Assembly (NCBI RefSeq): GCF_003075525.1 | Contig: NZ_QDDR01000001.1 | Coordinates: forward strand, 1-64,000 | DNA: 64,000 nt | Source of the DNA: Pararhodobacter aggregans | GTDB taxonomy: Bacteria > Pseudomonadota > Alphaproteobacteria > Rhodobacterales > Rhodobacteraceae | Direction: 5' to 3' | Shown: positions 41,567-53,216 of the stretch, in pieces | Position numbering within the stretch: the first letter of the stretch is position 1 | Layout: every line of letters starts with the position of its first letter | Made by a program: the position numbers and the translations under genes | The notes under the pieces: model-generated | Databases searched by the model: none | Told to the model about the DNA's origin: nothing | The model's input: only the letters and a program-made list of their open reading frames with translations

Positions 41567-42271
41567 TCAAGCCTCCTGACGCTTGCGGGTGGTGCGCTGC
41601 TCGATGCGCTTCTCGTGCTGGCCCTGGATCAGGCGGTGCACATAGATGCCGGGCAGGTGGATGTGGTCGGGGTCGAGCGAACCGGCGGGCACGATCTCCT
41701 CGACCTCGACAACGCAGACCTTGCCGCAAGTGGCGGCAGGCGGGTTGAAGTTGCGCGAGGTCTTGCGGAACACGAGGTTGCCGGTCTCGTCGGCCTTCCA
41801 GGCCTTGACGATCGCCAGATCCATGACCAGCCCGGTTTCCAGGATATAGGTCTGGCCGTTGAAATCCTTGTGTTCCTTGCCCTCGGCGATCACCGTGCCG
41901 ACGCCGGTCTTGGTATAGAACCCGGGGATCCCGGCGCCACCGGCGCGCATCCGTTCGGCCAGCGTGCCCTGGGGATTGAACTCCAGCTCCAGCTCGCCCG
42001 AGAGGTACTGGCGCATGAATTCCGCGTTCTCGCCCACATAGGAGGAGATCATCTTCTTGACCTGCCGGGTCTCCAGCAGCTGGCCGAGGCCGAAGCCGTC
42101 GACACCGGCGTTGTTCGAGGCGACGGTCAGGTCCTTGGTCCCGGCGTCGCGGATCGCCGCGATCAGAAGTTCCGGGATGCCGCACAGGCCGAAACCGCCC
42201 GCCGCAATGGTCATCCCGTCGAACAGGAGGCCGTCCAGGGCCTCGGCGGCCGAGCCGTAGATTTTCTGCAT
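41567..42271 (-). CDS. scoA: 3-oxoacid CoA-transferase subunit A
   Basis: Alpha subunit partner of scoB. 234 residues starting [20 protein letters not shown], with [16 protein letters not shown] (CoA-binding glycine-rich loop), [12 protein letters not shown] and [17 protein letters not shown]. The shorter ATG was chosen because it matches the family start. First gene of the scoA-scoB-GNAT operon, divergent from the PLD lipoprotein gene. Confidence 0.93.
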   Translation of the reverse strand: MQKIYGSAAEALDGLLFDGMTIAAGGFGLCGIPELLIAAIRDAGTKDLTVASNNAGVDGFGLGQLLETRQVKKMISSYVGENAEFMRQYLSGELELEFNPQGTLAERMRAGGAGIPGFYTKTGVGTVIAEGKEHKDFNGQTYILETGLVMDLAIVKAWKADETGNLVFRKTSRNFNPPAATCGKVCVVEVEEIVPAGSLDPDHIHLPGIYVHRLIQGQHEKRIEQRTTRKRQEA

Positions 42272-42387
42272 GTTTTCCCCCGTATCAGGCGCAATGGTTG
42301 TGACGCGGCACTGCGGCGAAGTCAATTGTCGCGGGGGCAGCGGGCGGGGTGCCTTGCGGATGCGCGCGGCCGAAGTATGGTGCTGCG

Positions 42388-44253
42388 ATGATTTTCGGGG
42401 TGAGACGCCTGCTATTCGCTGCGATGCTGGCGCTGACGGCCTGTGCCGCAGTGCGGGGCGGGCCTGCGCCCGATCAGGTCCCGCTGGTCGAGCCGGTGCC
42501 GGGCGGGCGCCACGCGATCACCTATCTGACCCTGACCGACGCCGGCCCTGCCGAGGGCCAGACCCGCGCCTATTTCGACGGGCGCGGCGCGGCGCGGGCC
42601 TCGGTCACGTTCCTCGCGCATGGGGCGGGGGCCTATGGCATCAGCGCCACCTGCGACGGCCGGGCACGGGTGCGGCGGGCCGAGGGCGAGCTGTCGGTTC
42701 CGGCCTGGATCCCGGCGGGACAGCCCGTCGCCCTGCGCCTGCAACCGGGCGAGCGGGGCGAGAGCCTGCTGGATCTGGCGCCCGAGGTCCGCGATTGCGC
42801 CCTGTCGATCCGGCCGGGCGGGCGGAGGGGCTGGGTGCTGGATCTGGCGCGCGAGGAAACGGCGTTGCCGCGGATCGCCGCACTGGATGCCCCGGTCGAG
42901 GCCTGCGTGGGCGGCGGCGAGGGGCCGCTGCAACGGGCGATGATGGCGACGGGCAATCTGTCGGCGACCTGCCCGATGCAGGCAGGGCCGATGCAATTCC
43001 TGGCCGATGGCGCCGAGGCCCTGAACGCACGGGTCGAGGCGCTGACCGGCCGCCGCCTGTCCGAGGCGGCGCTGGAGACGGGCGATCCCGACCTGCCGCT
43101 CGATTTCTCGAACGCGCCACAGCTTGACCTCATCTACATCAACTATCTGAACATGAACGCGGATTTCGCGGGTTACCTGACTGCGCGGATGCTGGCCTGG
43201 CACGCGGAGCGGGGCACCATCGTACGGATGATGATCTCGGACGTGATGCTGACGGACACCGACCGGGCGCTGTTCGAGGGGCTGGCCGCGACCTATCCGA
43301 CCATCGAGGTGCAGCCCTATCGCATGCCGATCGAGGCGGCGCGCGGTTTCGAGGGGCAGTTCGCGCATCTGCACCGGGTGACGCATGTGAAGCTCTTCGC
43401 CACCGTCGCGCGCGAGCCCGGGCGCTCCATCGCCCTGATCGGCGGGCGCAACATCCACGAGGGGTATTTCTTCCCCGAGCCGCGCGACCTGTCGGGCTTC
43501 CCCTTCCTGCATCAATACGACCCCGAGGAAATGCGCATCACCGGCGGCTTCACCGCCTATGACGATTTCGAACTGGCCTTCACCGGCGACGCTCAGGTGC
43601 TGCGGATCGTGCGGCAGATGGGGGCGCTGTGGCACCGCGACGCGCAAACCCAGGCGATGCTGCCGCCCGCGCCCGGCGGCGGGCCGGTCGGCGCCCTGCC
43701 CGAGGGCAGCATGCGGCACTTCATCTCGGTCCCCTATGCCGACGGGGCGGCGATGGAGGGTTGGGTCGCGGGCCTCATCGACGCGGCGCAGGACCGGATC
43801 CGCATCGCCTCGCCCTATCTGAACCTGACGCCCGAGATCGAGGCGGCGTTTCAGCGGGCCCGGGCCCGGGGGGTGCGGGTCGATGTGGTGGCGACGGTGC
43901 GGGTGCGCGAGGCGACGGATTTCATGGTCACCGGCTTCAACCGCCGTTTCGGCAATCTGGAAGGCGACTGGCTGAATTTCTACGATTACGATCCCGAGCC
44001 CCGGTTGATGCACACCAAGCTGATCGTCATAGACGACCATCTGGTGGTGGCGGGGTCGGTGAACCTGAACCAGCGCTCGTTCCTGCATGATCTGGAAAAT
44101 GGCGTGGTGGTGCTGGACCGGGGGCTGGCGGCCCGGGCCGACCGGCTGATCCAGTCCTATATCGACCGGGCCGAGCGGGTCTCGCCGGGGCAGGAGATGT
44201 CGGGCTGGATGCGCTTCCTGTCGCGCTTTGGTTTCATCGAGCGGGCTTTCTGA
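42388..44253 (+). CDS. Phospholipase D-family lipoprotein
   Basis: 621 residues, with a lipoprotein signal whose lipobox LTAC places Cys19 at the cleavage site. The N-terminal ~200 residues are not recognised. Two PLD half-sites follow: [11 protein letters not shown] (from His333), which lacks the Asp of HxKx4D, and a complete HTKLIVID (from His542) followed by [25 protein letters not shown] is the usual GGRN segment of the first half. This fits a cardiolipin-synthase-like phospholipase D at the cell envelope; the degenerate first motif makes activity uncertain. Confidence 0.82.
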   Translation: MIFGVRRLLFAAMLALTACAAVRGGPAPDQVPLVEPVPGGRHAITYLTLTDAGPAEGQTRAYFDGRGAARASVTFLAHGAGAYGISATCDGRARVRRAEGELSVPAWIPAGQPVALRLQPGERGESLLDLAPEVRDCALSIRPGGRRGWVLDLAREETALPRIAALDAPVEACVGGGEGPLQRAMMATGNLSATCPMQAGPMQFLADGAEALNARVEALTGRRLSEAALETGDPDLPLDFSNAPQLDLIYINYLNMNADFAGYLTARMLAWHAERGTIVRMMISDVMLTDTDRALFEGLAATYPTIEVQPYRMPIEAARGFEGQFAHLHRVTHVKLFATVAREPGRSIALIGGRNIHEGYFFPEPRDLSGFPFLHQYDPEEMRITGGFTAYDDFELAFTGDAQVLRIVRQMGALWHRDAQTQAMLPPAPGGGPVGALPEGSMRHFISVPYADGAAMEGWVAGLIDAAQDRIRIASPYLNLTPEIEAAFQRARARGVRVDVVATVRVREATDFMVTGFNRRFGNLEGDWLNFYDYDPEPRLMHTKLIVIDDHLVVAGSVNLNQRSFLHDLENGVVVLDRGLAARADRLIQSYIDRAERVSPGQEMSGWMRFLSRFGFIERAF

Positions 44254-44327
44254 GGGCGGGGCCGCGGATCAGGTAACCGGCGGGGCGCCGGGCCTGTTCC
44301 CCTTTGGCAGAGCAGAGGAGCACCGCC

Positions 44328-45227
44328 ATGCTGCATTTCCCCGCCACCGCCGATCCCGCCAGCCCCGATGTCGCGGCGCTTTACGACAAGGCCACGGGCT
44401 CGTGGCAATATATCGTCTCGGACCCCGGGACGGGGGCGGCGCTGATCGTCGATCCGGTGCTGGATTTCGATCCCGTCGCGGCGGCGACCGGCACCGGCAA
44501 TGCCGAGGCGCTGCTGGCCCATGTCGCGGCGAAGGGGCTGGAGGTGGGGCTGATCGTCGACACCCATCCCCATGCCGACCATCTGAGCGCGGCGCATTGG
44601 CTGGCCGGGCGGCTGGGCGCGCGGATGGCGACCGGGCAGCGGGTGCTGGGGGTGCAGCGGCTCTGGGCCGATTACTACGCCGACGAGGGCCTGACCGATC
44701 AGCCCGGGCATTGGGACCGGCTTTTCGCCGACGAGGACGGTTTCGCGCTGGGCGGGCTGAAGGGGCGGGTGGTGCTGGCGGCGGGGCATACCATGGCCTC
44801 GGTCAGCCTGCAGGTGGGCGACGCTCTCTTTGCCCATGACACGCTGATGATGCCCGACAGCGGCACGGCCCGGGCGGATTTCCCCGGCGGCTCGGCCGAG
44901 GCGCTGTGGCAGACGATCCGCGCCACCCTCGACCTGCCCGGGGAGACGCGGGTCTTCATCGGCCACGACTACGGCAAGGACGGGCGCGAGCCTGCCTGCT
45001 TGGCAACGGTGGCCGAGCATCGGCGGGAGAATATCCACGTCCGCGACGGGGTCTCGCGCGAGAGTTTCCTGCGGCTGAGAACGGAACGGGACGCGACGCT
45101 GCCGCTGCCCGACCGGATGCTGATGGCCTTGCAGGTCAATCTGCGGGGCGGTCGGCTGCCCGAGCCGGACGCCGAGGGACGCCGCGTGCTGCGCGTCCCC
45201 CTCGACCGGTTCGACGCCCGCGGCTGA
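44328..45227 (+). CDS. MBL-fold metallohydrolase (persulfide dioxygenase-like)
   Basis: 299 residues with the metallo-beta-lactamase motif THPHADH (His80, His82, Asp84, His85), VVLAAGHTMASV (third His) and FAHDTLMMPDSGTARADFPGG, which resembles ETHE1/BLH-type sulfur dioxygenases oxidising glutathione persulfide. VFIGHDYGKDGREPA supplies the last metal His. AGAGGAG precedes the start. Its stop codon is only 3 bp from that of the convergent topA. Confidence 0.82.
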   Translation: MLHFPATADPASPDVAALYDKATGSWQYIVSDPGTGAALIVDPVLDFDPVAAATGTGNAEALLAHVAAKGLEVGLIVDTHPHADHLSAAHWLAGRLGARMATGQRVLGVQRLWADYYADEGLTDQPGHWDRLFADEDGFALGGLKGRVVLAAGHTMASVSLQVGDALFAHDTLMMPDSGTARADFPGGSAEALWQTIRATLDLPGETRVFIGHDYGKDGREPACLATVAEHRRENIHVRDGVSRESFLRLRTERDATLPLPDRMLMALQVNLRGGRLPEPDAEGRRVLRVPLDRFDARG

Positions 45228-45230
45228 GGG

Positions 45231-47846
45231 CTATTCCTCGGCCGCGGCCTTCTTGGTGGTTTTCTTCGCTGCGGGCTTCTTCGCCGCCGGTTTCTTGGCG
45301 GCGGGTTTCTTGGCGGGCTTCGCCTCGCCATCCGCCGCCGCGGCCTTCGCCTTCGGCGCGGCCTTCTTCTTGCCCTTGGGCGCTGCGCCGGCCTTGGCGG
45401 CGATCAGCTCCAGCGCCTGTTCCAGCGTCACCTCCGAAGGCTCCACGCCCTTGGGCAGGGTCGCGTTGACCTTTTCCCATTTGACGTACGGCCCGTAGCG
45501 GCCGGGCATCACCTGGATCGGCCCGCCCTCCGGGTGATCGCCCAGCACTTTCAGCGGCTGCGCAGCGGCGCCCCGGCCGGGACCGCGGGCCAGTTTCTGC
45601 GCCAGAACCTCGACCGCGCGGTTCATGCCGATGGTGAAGACCTCATCGACCTCGGGCAGGTTGGCATAGGTCGAGCCATGTTTCACATAGGGGCCGAAGC
45701 GGCCGATCCCGGCCTCGACCGCGACGCCATCCTCGGGGTGCTGGCCGATGAGGCGCGGCAGGTCCAGCAGCGAGACGGCCTTTTCCAGATCCATCTCATC
45801 GGGCGCCCAGCCCTTCGGCAGGCTCGAGCGTGGCGGTTTCGGCTGTTCCGCCGTCACCTCGCCGCGCTGGACATAGGGCCCGAAGCGCCCCGAACGCAGG
45901 CTGATCGCGTCGCCCTTGTCGTGGCCCAGCAGCTTCCCCTCGCCCGACAGCTCGCTGTCGCCTTCATCACCCGACAAGGGCCGGGTGTAGCGGCATTCGG
46001 GATAATTGGTGCAGCCGATGAAGGCCCCGCCCGAGCGCGCGGTCTTCAGGTTCAGCCGCCCCTTGCCGCAGGTCGGGCAGACCCGGGGGTCCGAGCCATC
46101 CTCGCGCGGCGGATAGAGATGCGGCGCCAGAACCTCGTCGATCTTTTCCAGCACCTCGGTGATGCGCAGATCGGCGGTCTCCGCCAGCGCCGCCGAGAAA
46201 TCGCGCCAGAAGCGGGCCAGCACATCCTTGTAATCGCGCGATCCCGCCGAGATGTCGTCGAGCTGTTCCTCCAGATCGGCGGTGAAATCGTATTCCAGAT
46301 ACTTGCCGAAATAGGACGTCAGGAAGATGGTGACCAGCCGCCCCTTGTCCTCGGGGATCAGGCGGTTCTTGTCTTTCTTGACATAGCCGCGCTCCTGGAT
46401 CGTGGTGACGATCGAGGCATAGGTCGAGGGGCGGCCGATGCCCAGTTCTTCCATGCGCTTGACCAGCGTCGCCTCGGTGTAGCGGGGCGGCGGCTGGGTG
46501 AAATGCTGCTCGGGCGTGACCTGCTTCTTGGCGACCGCCTCGCCCTGATTGAGCTGCGGCAGGCGGCCTTCGTCGCCCTCCTCCTCGTCGCGGCCTTCCT
46601 CATAGACCTTGAGGAAGCCGTCAAACAGCACGACCTGGCCGGTCGCGCGCAGCCCGACCTGACCGTCTTTCGAGCCGATCTCGACCGTGGTGCGTTCCAT
46701 CCGGGCCGATTCCATCTGGCAGGCGATGGTGCGCTTCCAGATCAGCTCATAGAGGCGGCGCTGGTCGACCTCGGACAGGCGCAGGCTGTCGGGGTCCGCG
46801 GCCATGTCGGTCGGCCGGATGCATTCATGCGCTTCCTGCGCGTTCTTGGCCTTGTTCTTGTAAAGGCGCGGCGCGGCGGGGACGTATTCCTTGCCATAGC
46901 GCTTTTCGACCTCGGCCCGGGTCTGGGTCACCGCCTCGGGCGCCATGTCGATGCCGTCGGTCCGCATATAGGTGATGTGCCCGGCCTCGTAGAGGCGCTG
47001 CGCCGCGGCCATGGTCTGCTTGGCGCCCATGCCGAACTTGCGGCTGGCCTCCTGCTGCAGGGTCGAGGTCATGAAGGGCGCCGACGGGTTGCGCGAGGCG
47101 GGCTTGGCCTCGACCGATTGCACGCTGAGGTCGCGCTTGGTCACCGCATCGACCGCCAGCTCGGCCGCGGCCTGGGTGGCAAGGTCGAAGCGGTCCAACT
47201 TCTTGCCGCCGAGGCTGACGAGGCGGGCGCTGAACTCGGCCCCGCGCGGGTTCTTCAGATCGGCGGTGACCGACCAGTATTCCCGGGCGCGGAAGGCCTC
47301 GACCTCCATCTCGCGCTCGACGATCAGGCGCAGGCAGACCGATTGCACCCGGCCCGCCGACCGCGCGCCGGGCAGTTTCCGCCACAGCACCGGCGACAGG
47401 TTGAAGCCCACCAGATAATCCAGCGCGCGGCGGGCCAGATAGGCCTCGACCAGCGGTGCATCGACCTGGCGGGGGTGCTTCATCGCCTCCTGGATCGCCG
47501 TCTTGGTGATGGCGTTGAAGGTGACGCGGCTGACATTCTTGTTCTTGAGCTTCTTCTCCAGCGCCTGTTCCAGATGCCAGGAAATCGCCTCGCCCTCGCG
47601 GTCAGGGTCGGTGGCGAGGATCAGCGTGTCGTCGTCCTGCAGCGCGTCGGTGATCGCCTTAATGTGCTTCTTGGAGTCGCTGGCGACTTCCCATTTCATG
47701 GTGAAATCGTGCTCGGGATCGACCGATCCGTCCTTGGCAGGAAGGTCGCGAACATGCCCGAACGAGGCCAGAACCGTGAAGCCGGGACCCAGATACTTGT
47801 TGATGGTCTTGGCCTTGGCCGGGGACTCGACGACGACGACTGCCAT
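45231..47846 (-). CDS. topA: DNA topoisomerase I
   Basis: Type IA topoisomerase that relaxes negative supercoils. 871 residues: Toprim domain with VVVESPAKAKTI (Glu7) and LATDPDREGEAISWH (Asp80-Asp82 region), catalytic Tyr293 in AGHITYMRTDG, one zinc-ribbon CPTCGKGRLN...GCTNYPEC, then at least three FGPYV-type repeats, and a Lys/Ala-rich tail from about 820 with repeated PAAKK units. The dprA gene lies upstream on the same strand, a common pairing. Confidence 0.96.
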   Translation of the reverse strand: MAVVVVESPAKAKTINKYLGPGFTVLASFGHVRDLPAKDGSVDPEHDFTMKWEVASDSKKHIKAITDALQDDDTLILATDPDREGEAISWHLEQALEKKLKNKNVSRVTFNAITKTAIQEAMKHPRQVDAPLVEAYLARRALDYLVGFNLSPVLWRKLPGARSAGRVQSVCLRLIVEREMEVEAFRAREYWSVTADLKNPRGAEFSARLVSLGGKKLDRFDLATQAAAELAVDAVTKRDLSVQSVEAKPASRNPSAPFMTSTLQQEASRKFGMGAKQTMAAAQRLYEAGHITYMRTDGIDMAPEAVTQTRAEVEKRYGKEYVPAAPRLYKNKAKNAQEAHECIRPTDMAADPDSLRLSEVDQRRLYELIWKRTIACQMESARMERTTVEIGSKDGQVGLRATGQVVLFDGFLKVYEEGRDEEEGDEGRLPQLNQGEAVAKKQVTPEQHFTQPPPRYTEATLVKRMEELGIGRPSTYASIVTTIQERGYVKKDKNRLIPEDKGRLVTIFLTSYFGKYLEYDFTADLEEQLDDISAGSRDYKDVLARFWRDFSAALAETADLRITEVLEKIDEVLAPHLYPPREDGSDPRVCPTCGKGRLNLKTARSGGAFIGCTNYPECRYTRPLSGDEGDSELSGEGKLLGHDKGDAISLRSGRFGPYVQRGEVTAEQPKPPRSSLPKGWAPDEMDLEKAVSLLDLPRLIGQHPEDGVAVEAGIGRFGPYVKHGSTYANLPEVDEVFTIGMNRAVEVLAQKLARGPGRGAAAQPLKVLGDHPEGGPIQVMPGRYGPYVKWEKVNATLPKGVEPSEVTLEQALELIAAKAGAAPKGKKKAAPKAKAAAADGEAKPAKKPAAKKPAAKKPAAKKTTKKAAAEE

Positions 47847-48011
47847 GCAAACCTCTGATTGAAAACGCCCTTTTCGGCAAGACGCCAGGGCGAGCGGCCT
47901 GTGCCGCGCCGCATAGATGGGGGCGAACAGGGGTGGATGTCAATCTGGCGGGGGATTCGGCCCCGGCAAGAGGGGCCGCGGCGGGCGGTGGTTTCGACCG
48001 GCAACCGCGGG

Positions 48012-49142
48012 TCAGTTCCGGGCCAGCATGCCGCCCGGCTGGCGCTGGACCCGGCCGTCGAGTTCCAGAAACAGCAGCGCCGGGGCCAGCGCATGGGCCG
48101 GCAGATCGAGGTCGCGCAGCAGCTGATCCTCGGGCAGGGGGCTGGCGCTGAGACGGTCCAGAATCATCCGGTGCAGGGTCAGCGTGTCGGGCGCGGCGCC
48201 GGGCCCCGCGCGTTTCGGCGCCTGCGGAGCGGGGTCGGGCTCCGTCAGGCTCTGTTCCAGCGCCTCGATCACATCCTCGACGCCGCGCACCAGCCGCGCG
48301 CCCTCGCGGATCAGCAGGTTCGCCCCGGCGGCGCGGGCATCCATCGGATGGCCCGGCACCGCCATCACCTCGCGCCCCTGATCCAGCGCGTCGCGGGCGG
48401 TTATCAGGCTGCCCGAGCCTTCGGCGGCCTCGACCACCACGACGGCGCGCGAGAGCCCGGCGATCAGCCGGTTGCGGCGGGGGAAATGGCGGGCCTGGGG
48501 CTGCAGGCCCATGGGTTGTTCGGACAGCAGCATGCCCTGATCGGCGATGCTGGCGCCCAGCATCTCGTTCTCGGCCGGGTAGAGCACGTCGACGCCCCCC
48601 GCCATCACGGCGATGGTGCCGGTCTTCAGCGCCGCGCCATGGGCGGCGGCGTCGATGCCGCGCGCCAGGCCCGAGACGATGGTGAAACCGTGATGGCCCA
48701 GCCCCTCGGCCAGCTTGCGGGCCATGCGGGCGCCGAGGCTGGAGGCGTTGCGCGCGCCGACCAGACCGATGCCGGGCTGGGCGAGGGTGCTGGCACGGCC
48801 GCGCGCCCAGAGCACCGGCGGCGGATCGGAGAGGGCAGCGAGCGCGGCGGGATAATCGGGGGCGCCCAGAAACAGCAGGCGCGCGCCCTTGCGAAGGCCC
48901 GCCTCCAGTTCGCGCAGGGCGAGGTCTTGCGGGCAGGGGGCGTAATCCTCGACCCCGGCGGCGCGGGCGATCCCCGGCAGGGCATCGAGTGCGGCGGCGG
49001 CGCTGCCATGCTCGGCCAGAAGCCGCTGGAACGTGGCCGGGCCGACCCGGCGAGAGCGAATGAGGCGAAGCCACGACAGACGGGCTTCTTCCGTGGTGGG
49101 TGGGGTGAAGGGTGTGGGAGAAGAAAGAATGTTCCCGACCAT
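48012..49142 (-). CDS. dprA: DNA-processing protein DprA
   Basis: Loads RecA on incoming single-stranded DNA during transformation. 376 residues: an N-terminal SAM-like region (ARLSWLRLIRSRRVGPATF), a Rossmann fold with IGLVGARNASSLGARMA, VSGLARGIDAAAHGAAL, and GLSRAVVVVEAAEGSGSLITA, and a C-terminal winged helix (about 310-370). The intergenic 165 bp towards topA holds nothing I recognise. Presence suggests, but does not prove, natural competence. Confidence 0.94.
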   Translation of the reverse strand: MVGNILSSPTPFTPPTTEEARLSWLRLIRSRRVGPATFQRLLAEHGSAAAALDALPGIARAAGVEDYAPCPQDLALRELEAGLRKGARLLFLGAPDYPAALAALSDPPPVLWARGRASTLAQPGIGLVGARNASSLGARMARKLAEGLGHHGFTIVSGLARGIDAAAHGAALKTGTIAVMAGGVDVLYPAENEMLGASIADQGMLLSEQPMGLQPQARHFPRRNRLIAGLSRAVVVVEAAEGSGSLITARDALDQGREVMAVPGHPMDARAAGANLLIREGARLVRGVEDVIEALEQSLTEPDPAPQAPKRAGPGAAPDTLTLHRMILDRLSASPLPEDQLLRDLDLPAHALAPALLFLELDGRVQRQPGGMLARN

Positions 49143-49230
49143 CGCAACCTCGCCTCATTCGACTCGGAGATTGCGGTGTCGAGGTTAACAGGGTGTGAAG
49201 AAAACGCCCCCGCGCCACAAAATTGCCAAG

Positions 49231-49402
49231 AAAAGAACAATCTTTGTTCCCCAAATATCCTCGGGGGATTTTCAAGGGGGCAGACGGCCCCCTTGAAGCG
49301 GGGGGCCCGGGGGGCGGCAGCCCCCCGCCTTCCGAGTCACCTGGGGCGGCAGCCCCCCGCCTTCGCGAATCGTGCGGGGCGCCAACCCCCGCGCTTGCCC
49401 GC
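49231..49402. repeat. Half-core palindromic element with GC hairpins, copy G
   Basis: One core arm ATCTTTGTTCCCCAAATATCCTCGGGGG (read in pieces, to 49267) is followed by a TTCAAGGGGG-N7-CCCCCTTGAA stem (49271-49297), and CGGCAGCCCCCCGCCTT occurs twice (near 49314 and 49342), suggesting a small internal duplication. It lies between dprA and the end of tldD, that is, at the tldD 3' end. Confidence 0.75.
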
Positions 49403-50857
<1,455 letters not shown>

Positions 50858-50888
50858 CGGGCTCCTTTCGCGGCGGTGCAGCATGTCT

Positions 50889-50902
50889 TTGACACAGGTC
50901 AA
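50889..50902. promoter_or_regulatory. Candidate Fnr/FnrL box
   Basis: TTGAC-ACAG-GTCAA, a perfect palindrome with the 4-bp spacing of Fnr-family sites (TTGAT-N4-ATCAA). It lies between divergent tldD and coxB, 32 bp from the tldD start and 184 bp from the coxB start. It could link the aa3 oxidase genes to oxygen tension. Confidence 0.6.
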
Positions 50903-50943
50903 ATGGCGGCAACCTGACGCATTGGTTTGGCTTGTTATGCCGA

Positions 50944-50952
50944 TGCTAATAT
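50944..50952 (+). promoter_or_regulatory. Extended -10 upstream of coxB
   Basis: TGCTAATAT reads as an extended -10 element (TGn then TAATAT). No good -35 lies at 17 bp. A transcript from here would have a leader of about 127 nt before coxB. Confidence 0.4.
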
Positions 50953-51085
50953 GATTTTAGGAGAGAGGGAAACCGCCCCCGATCCGGCTGCGGTGGGTCC
51001 GGGCTGTCCGGGCGCTCGCCGGAGCAGGCCGGGAGGGGTCGGCGGAGTAAGACGGTCGCAGGGCCGCGCAAAACGGGAACATACA

Positions 51086-51985
51086 ATGCATCTTTTCAAG
51101 GACCTCACCCGTCTCGCCGCTGGTTTCGGTGCGCTCGGCGGTCGTGTCGGCGGTGCGGCGCTGGGCCTGGCGGTCGCCGGGCAGGCGCTGGCGCAGGAAG
51201 TGCCCTTCATCGGCCAGCCGCATCCGGGCGGCATCGCCCTGCAACCGGCGCATTCGCCGGTCGCCGCCGCGTCGCACTGGATCGACAACATGCTGATGTA
51301 CATCATCGCGGCGATCACGGTCTTCGTCTGCGTGCTGCTGCTGTGGGTGATCGTCGCCTATAACCGCCGCGCCAACCCGACTCCCTCGCGCTTCACCCAC
51401 AATTCGCCGCTGGAAGTCGCCTGGACCATCCTGCCGATCTTCGTGCTGATCTTCATCGGCTCGTTCACCGTGCCGGCGCTGTTTCGCGACCAGACCATGC
51501 CGCCGGCCGATGTGACCATCAAGATCACCGGCAACCAGTGGAACTGGACCTACGAATACGTCGACCACGGCGTCGAGTTCACCGCCTATCTGCTGCCGCG
51601 CGAAGAGCTGGAAGCGAACGGCTATGACCAGAGCCAGTATCTGCTGGCCGCCGATGAGCAGGTCGTCGTTCCCGTCGGCCGCAACGTCGTGGTGCAGGTC
51701 ACCGGCTCGGACGTGATCCATTCCTGGACCATCCCGGCCTTCGGCGTGAAGCAGGACGCGGTTCCCGGCCGTCTGGCCCAGGCCTGGTTCAACGTCGACA
51801 CCCCCGGCATCTATTTCGGCCAGTGCTCGGAACTCTGCGGGCAGGAACACGCCTATATGCCGATCGTCGTCCGCGCCGTGCCGGAAGCCGAGTATCTGGC
51901 CTGGCTGCAGGAGCGGGGCGCGACCAACCTCGCCGCCGCGCCGGGCTACACCGAAGCCGCCGTTCAGGTGGCCTCGAGCAACTGA
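51086..51985 (+). CDS. coxB: Cytochrome c oxidase subunit II
   Basis: CuA-bearing subunit of the aa3-type oxidase, accepting electrons from cytochrome c. 299 residues: signal peptide to about residue 37 (AGQALA/QEV), two membrane helices (about 70-95 and 115-135), and a periplasmic cupredoxin domain with QWNWTYEY and CuA ligands in SDVIHSW and [13 protein letters not shown] (Cys247, Cys251, His255, Met258). The start was chosen for its signal peptide; the longer reading lacks one. First gene of the cox cluster. Subunit I is not in the window. Confidence 0.96.
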   Translation: MHLFKDLTRLAAGFGALGGRVGGAALGLAVAGQALAQEVPFIGQPHPGGIALQPAHSPVAAASHWIDNMLMYIIAAITVFVCVLLLWVIVAYNRRANPTPSRFTHNSPLEVAWTILPIFVLIFIGSFTVPALFRDQTMPPADVTIKITGNQWNWTYEYVDHGVEFTAYLLPREELEANGYDQSQYLLAADEQVVVPVGRNVVVQVTGSDVIHSWTIPAFGVKQDAVPGRLAQAWFNVDTPGIYFGQCSELCGQEHAYMPIVVRAVPEAEYLAWLQERGATNLAAAPGYTEAAVQVASSN

Positions 51986-52050
51986 TCTGACGACGGGCGC
52001 CGCCTCCGGCCCTGCCGGCCTGCGCGGCGCCCGATTGACTTGAGGAAGCC

Positions 52051-53022
52051 ATGAGCGACATTCGAGCCGAGATTGCGGGCGAGAGCGGCACGGGCGACGC
52101 CGGATTCGGCGATTACGTCGCGCTGCTGAAGCCGCGCGTCATGTCGCTGGTGGTCTTCACCGCGATGGTGGGCCTGATGGTGGCCCCCGTGCATCTGCAC
52201 CCGATCGAGGCGCTGGCCGCCATCATCTTCATCGCGCTGGGGGCAGGGGCCTCGGGCGCGCTGAACATGTGGTGGGACGCCGATATCGACCGGGTGATGC
52301 GCCGCACCGCCAAGCGGCCCGTGCCCTCGGGCGCGGTCGAGGCGGGCGAGGCGCTGGGCCTCGGCCTGTCGCTGTCGGCGCTCTCGGTGGTCATGCTGTG
52401 GCTGGCGACCAATGCGCTGGCCGCGGGGCTTCTGGCCTTCACCATCTTCTTCTACGCCGTGATCTACACGATGTGGCTGAAGCGCTCGACGCCGCAGAAC
52501 ATCGTCATCGGTGGCGCGGCCGGGGCCTTCCCGCCCATGATCGGCTGGGTCGCCGCGACCGGCTCCATCAGCATCGAGGCGGTGCTGATGTTCCTGTTGA
52601 TCTTCATGTGGACGCCGCCGCATTTCTGGGCGCTGGCGCTGTTCATGAACTCGGATTACGAGAAGGCCAAGGTGCCGATGCTGACCGTGACCCACGGGCG
52701 CAAGGCGACGCGGACGCATATCCTGATCTACACCATCCTGCTGGTGCCGGTGGCGCTGGGCACGGCCTTCACCGCGATTGGCGGCCCGGTCTATTTCGCG
52801 CTGGCGCTGGTGCTGAACGCGCTGTTCCTGATCGGTGCCTTCCGCCTCTGGCGCCGCCCGGAAGCCGCGGCCGAGGCCGACAAATACGCGGTCGAGAAGC
52901 GCTTTTTCGCGCTGTCGCTGGCCTATCTCTTCGGCCATTTCGCGGCGATCCTGATCGAGGCCACGCCCTGGGCCGAGCAGCTCGCCACCTGGGCCAACTG
53001 GGGAGCCTTGACATGGGGCTGA
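52051..53022 (+). CDS. ctaB: Protoheme IX farnesyltransferase
   Basis: Converts heme b to heme o, the first step to heme a. 323 residues, nine predicted helices, with the prenyl-diphosphate-binding [19 protein letters not shown] (NxxxDxxxD) and a second Asp-rich loop after [11 protein letters not shown]. It follows coxB by 65 bp and overlaps coxF by 10 bp. Confidence 0.95.
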   Translation: MSDIRAEIAGESGTGDAGFGDYVALLKPRVMSLVVFTAMVGLMVAPVHLHPIEALAAIIFIALGAGASGALNMWWDADIDRVMRRTAKRPVPSGAVEAGEALGLGLSLSALSVVMLWLATNALAAGLLAFTIFFYAVIYTMWLKRSTPQNIVIGGAAGAFPPMIGWVAATGSISIEAVLMFLLIFMWTPPHFWALALFMNSDYEKAKVPMLTVTHGRKATRTHILIYTILLVPVALGTAFTAIGGPVYFALALVLNALFLIGAFRLWRRPEAAAEADKYAVEKRFFALSLAYLFGHFAAILIEATPWAEQLATWANWGALTWG

Positions 53023-53216
53023 CGCACGAACACGACCTGCACCGCCGCCGCTGGAGCCGGAACCTCGGCGTCCTGCTGACGCTCCTGGCCTTCGTCGCGC
53101 TGGTGTTCGGGCTGACCATCGCCAAGATCGGCGGTGGCGACCAGATGCAGGGCTTCGACCATACCTACCGGGTCGGCATCGACCCCGACACGCGGATCCC
53201 GGAGGCGGGGCAATGA
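53013..53216 (+). CDS. Small membrane protein CoxF-like
   Basis: 67 residues with one transmembrane helix ([21 protein letters not shown]) after a short basic N-terminus, and a periplasmic tail [20 protein letters not shown] small single-helix protein at this place between ctaB and ctaG is common in Rhodobacteraceae and is often named CoxF. It overlaps ctaB by 10 bp and ctaG by 4 bp, so its coding status is well supported. Its molecular role is unknown. Confidence 0.8.
   Translation: MGLTHEHDLHRRRWSRNLGVLLTLLAFVALVFGLTIAKIGGGDQMQGFDHTYRVGIDPDTRIPEAGQ

Noticed and set aside
44157-45038. A leftward gene opposite the MBL hydrolase
   Set aside because: No ribosome site or domain; the rightward frame has a complete metallo-beta-lactamase motif.
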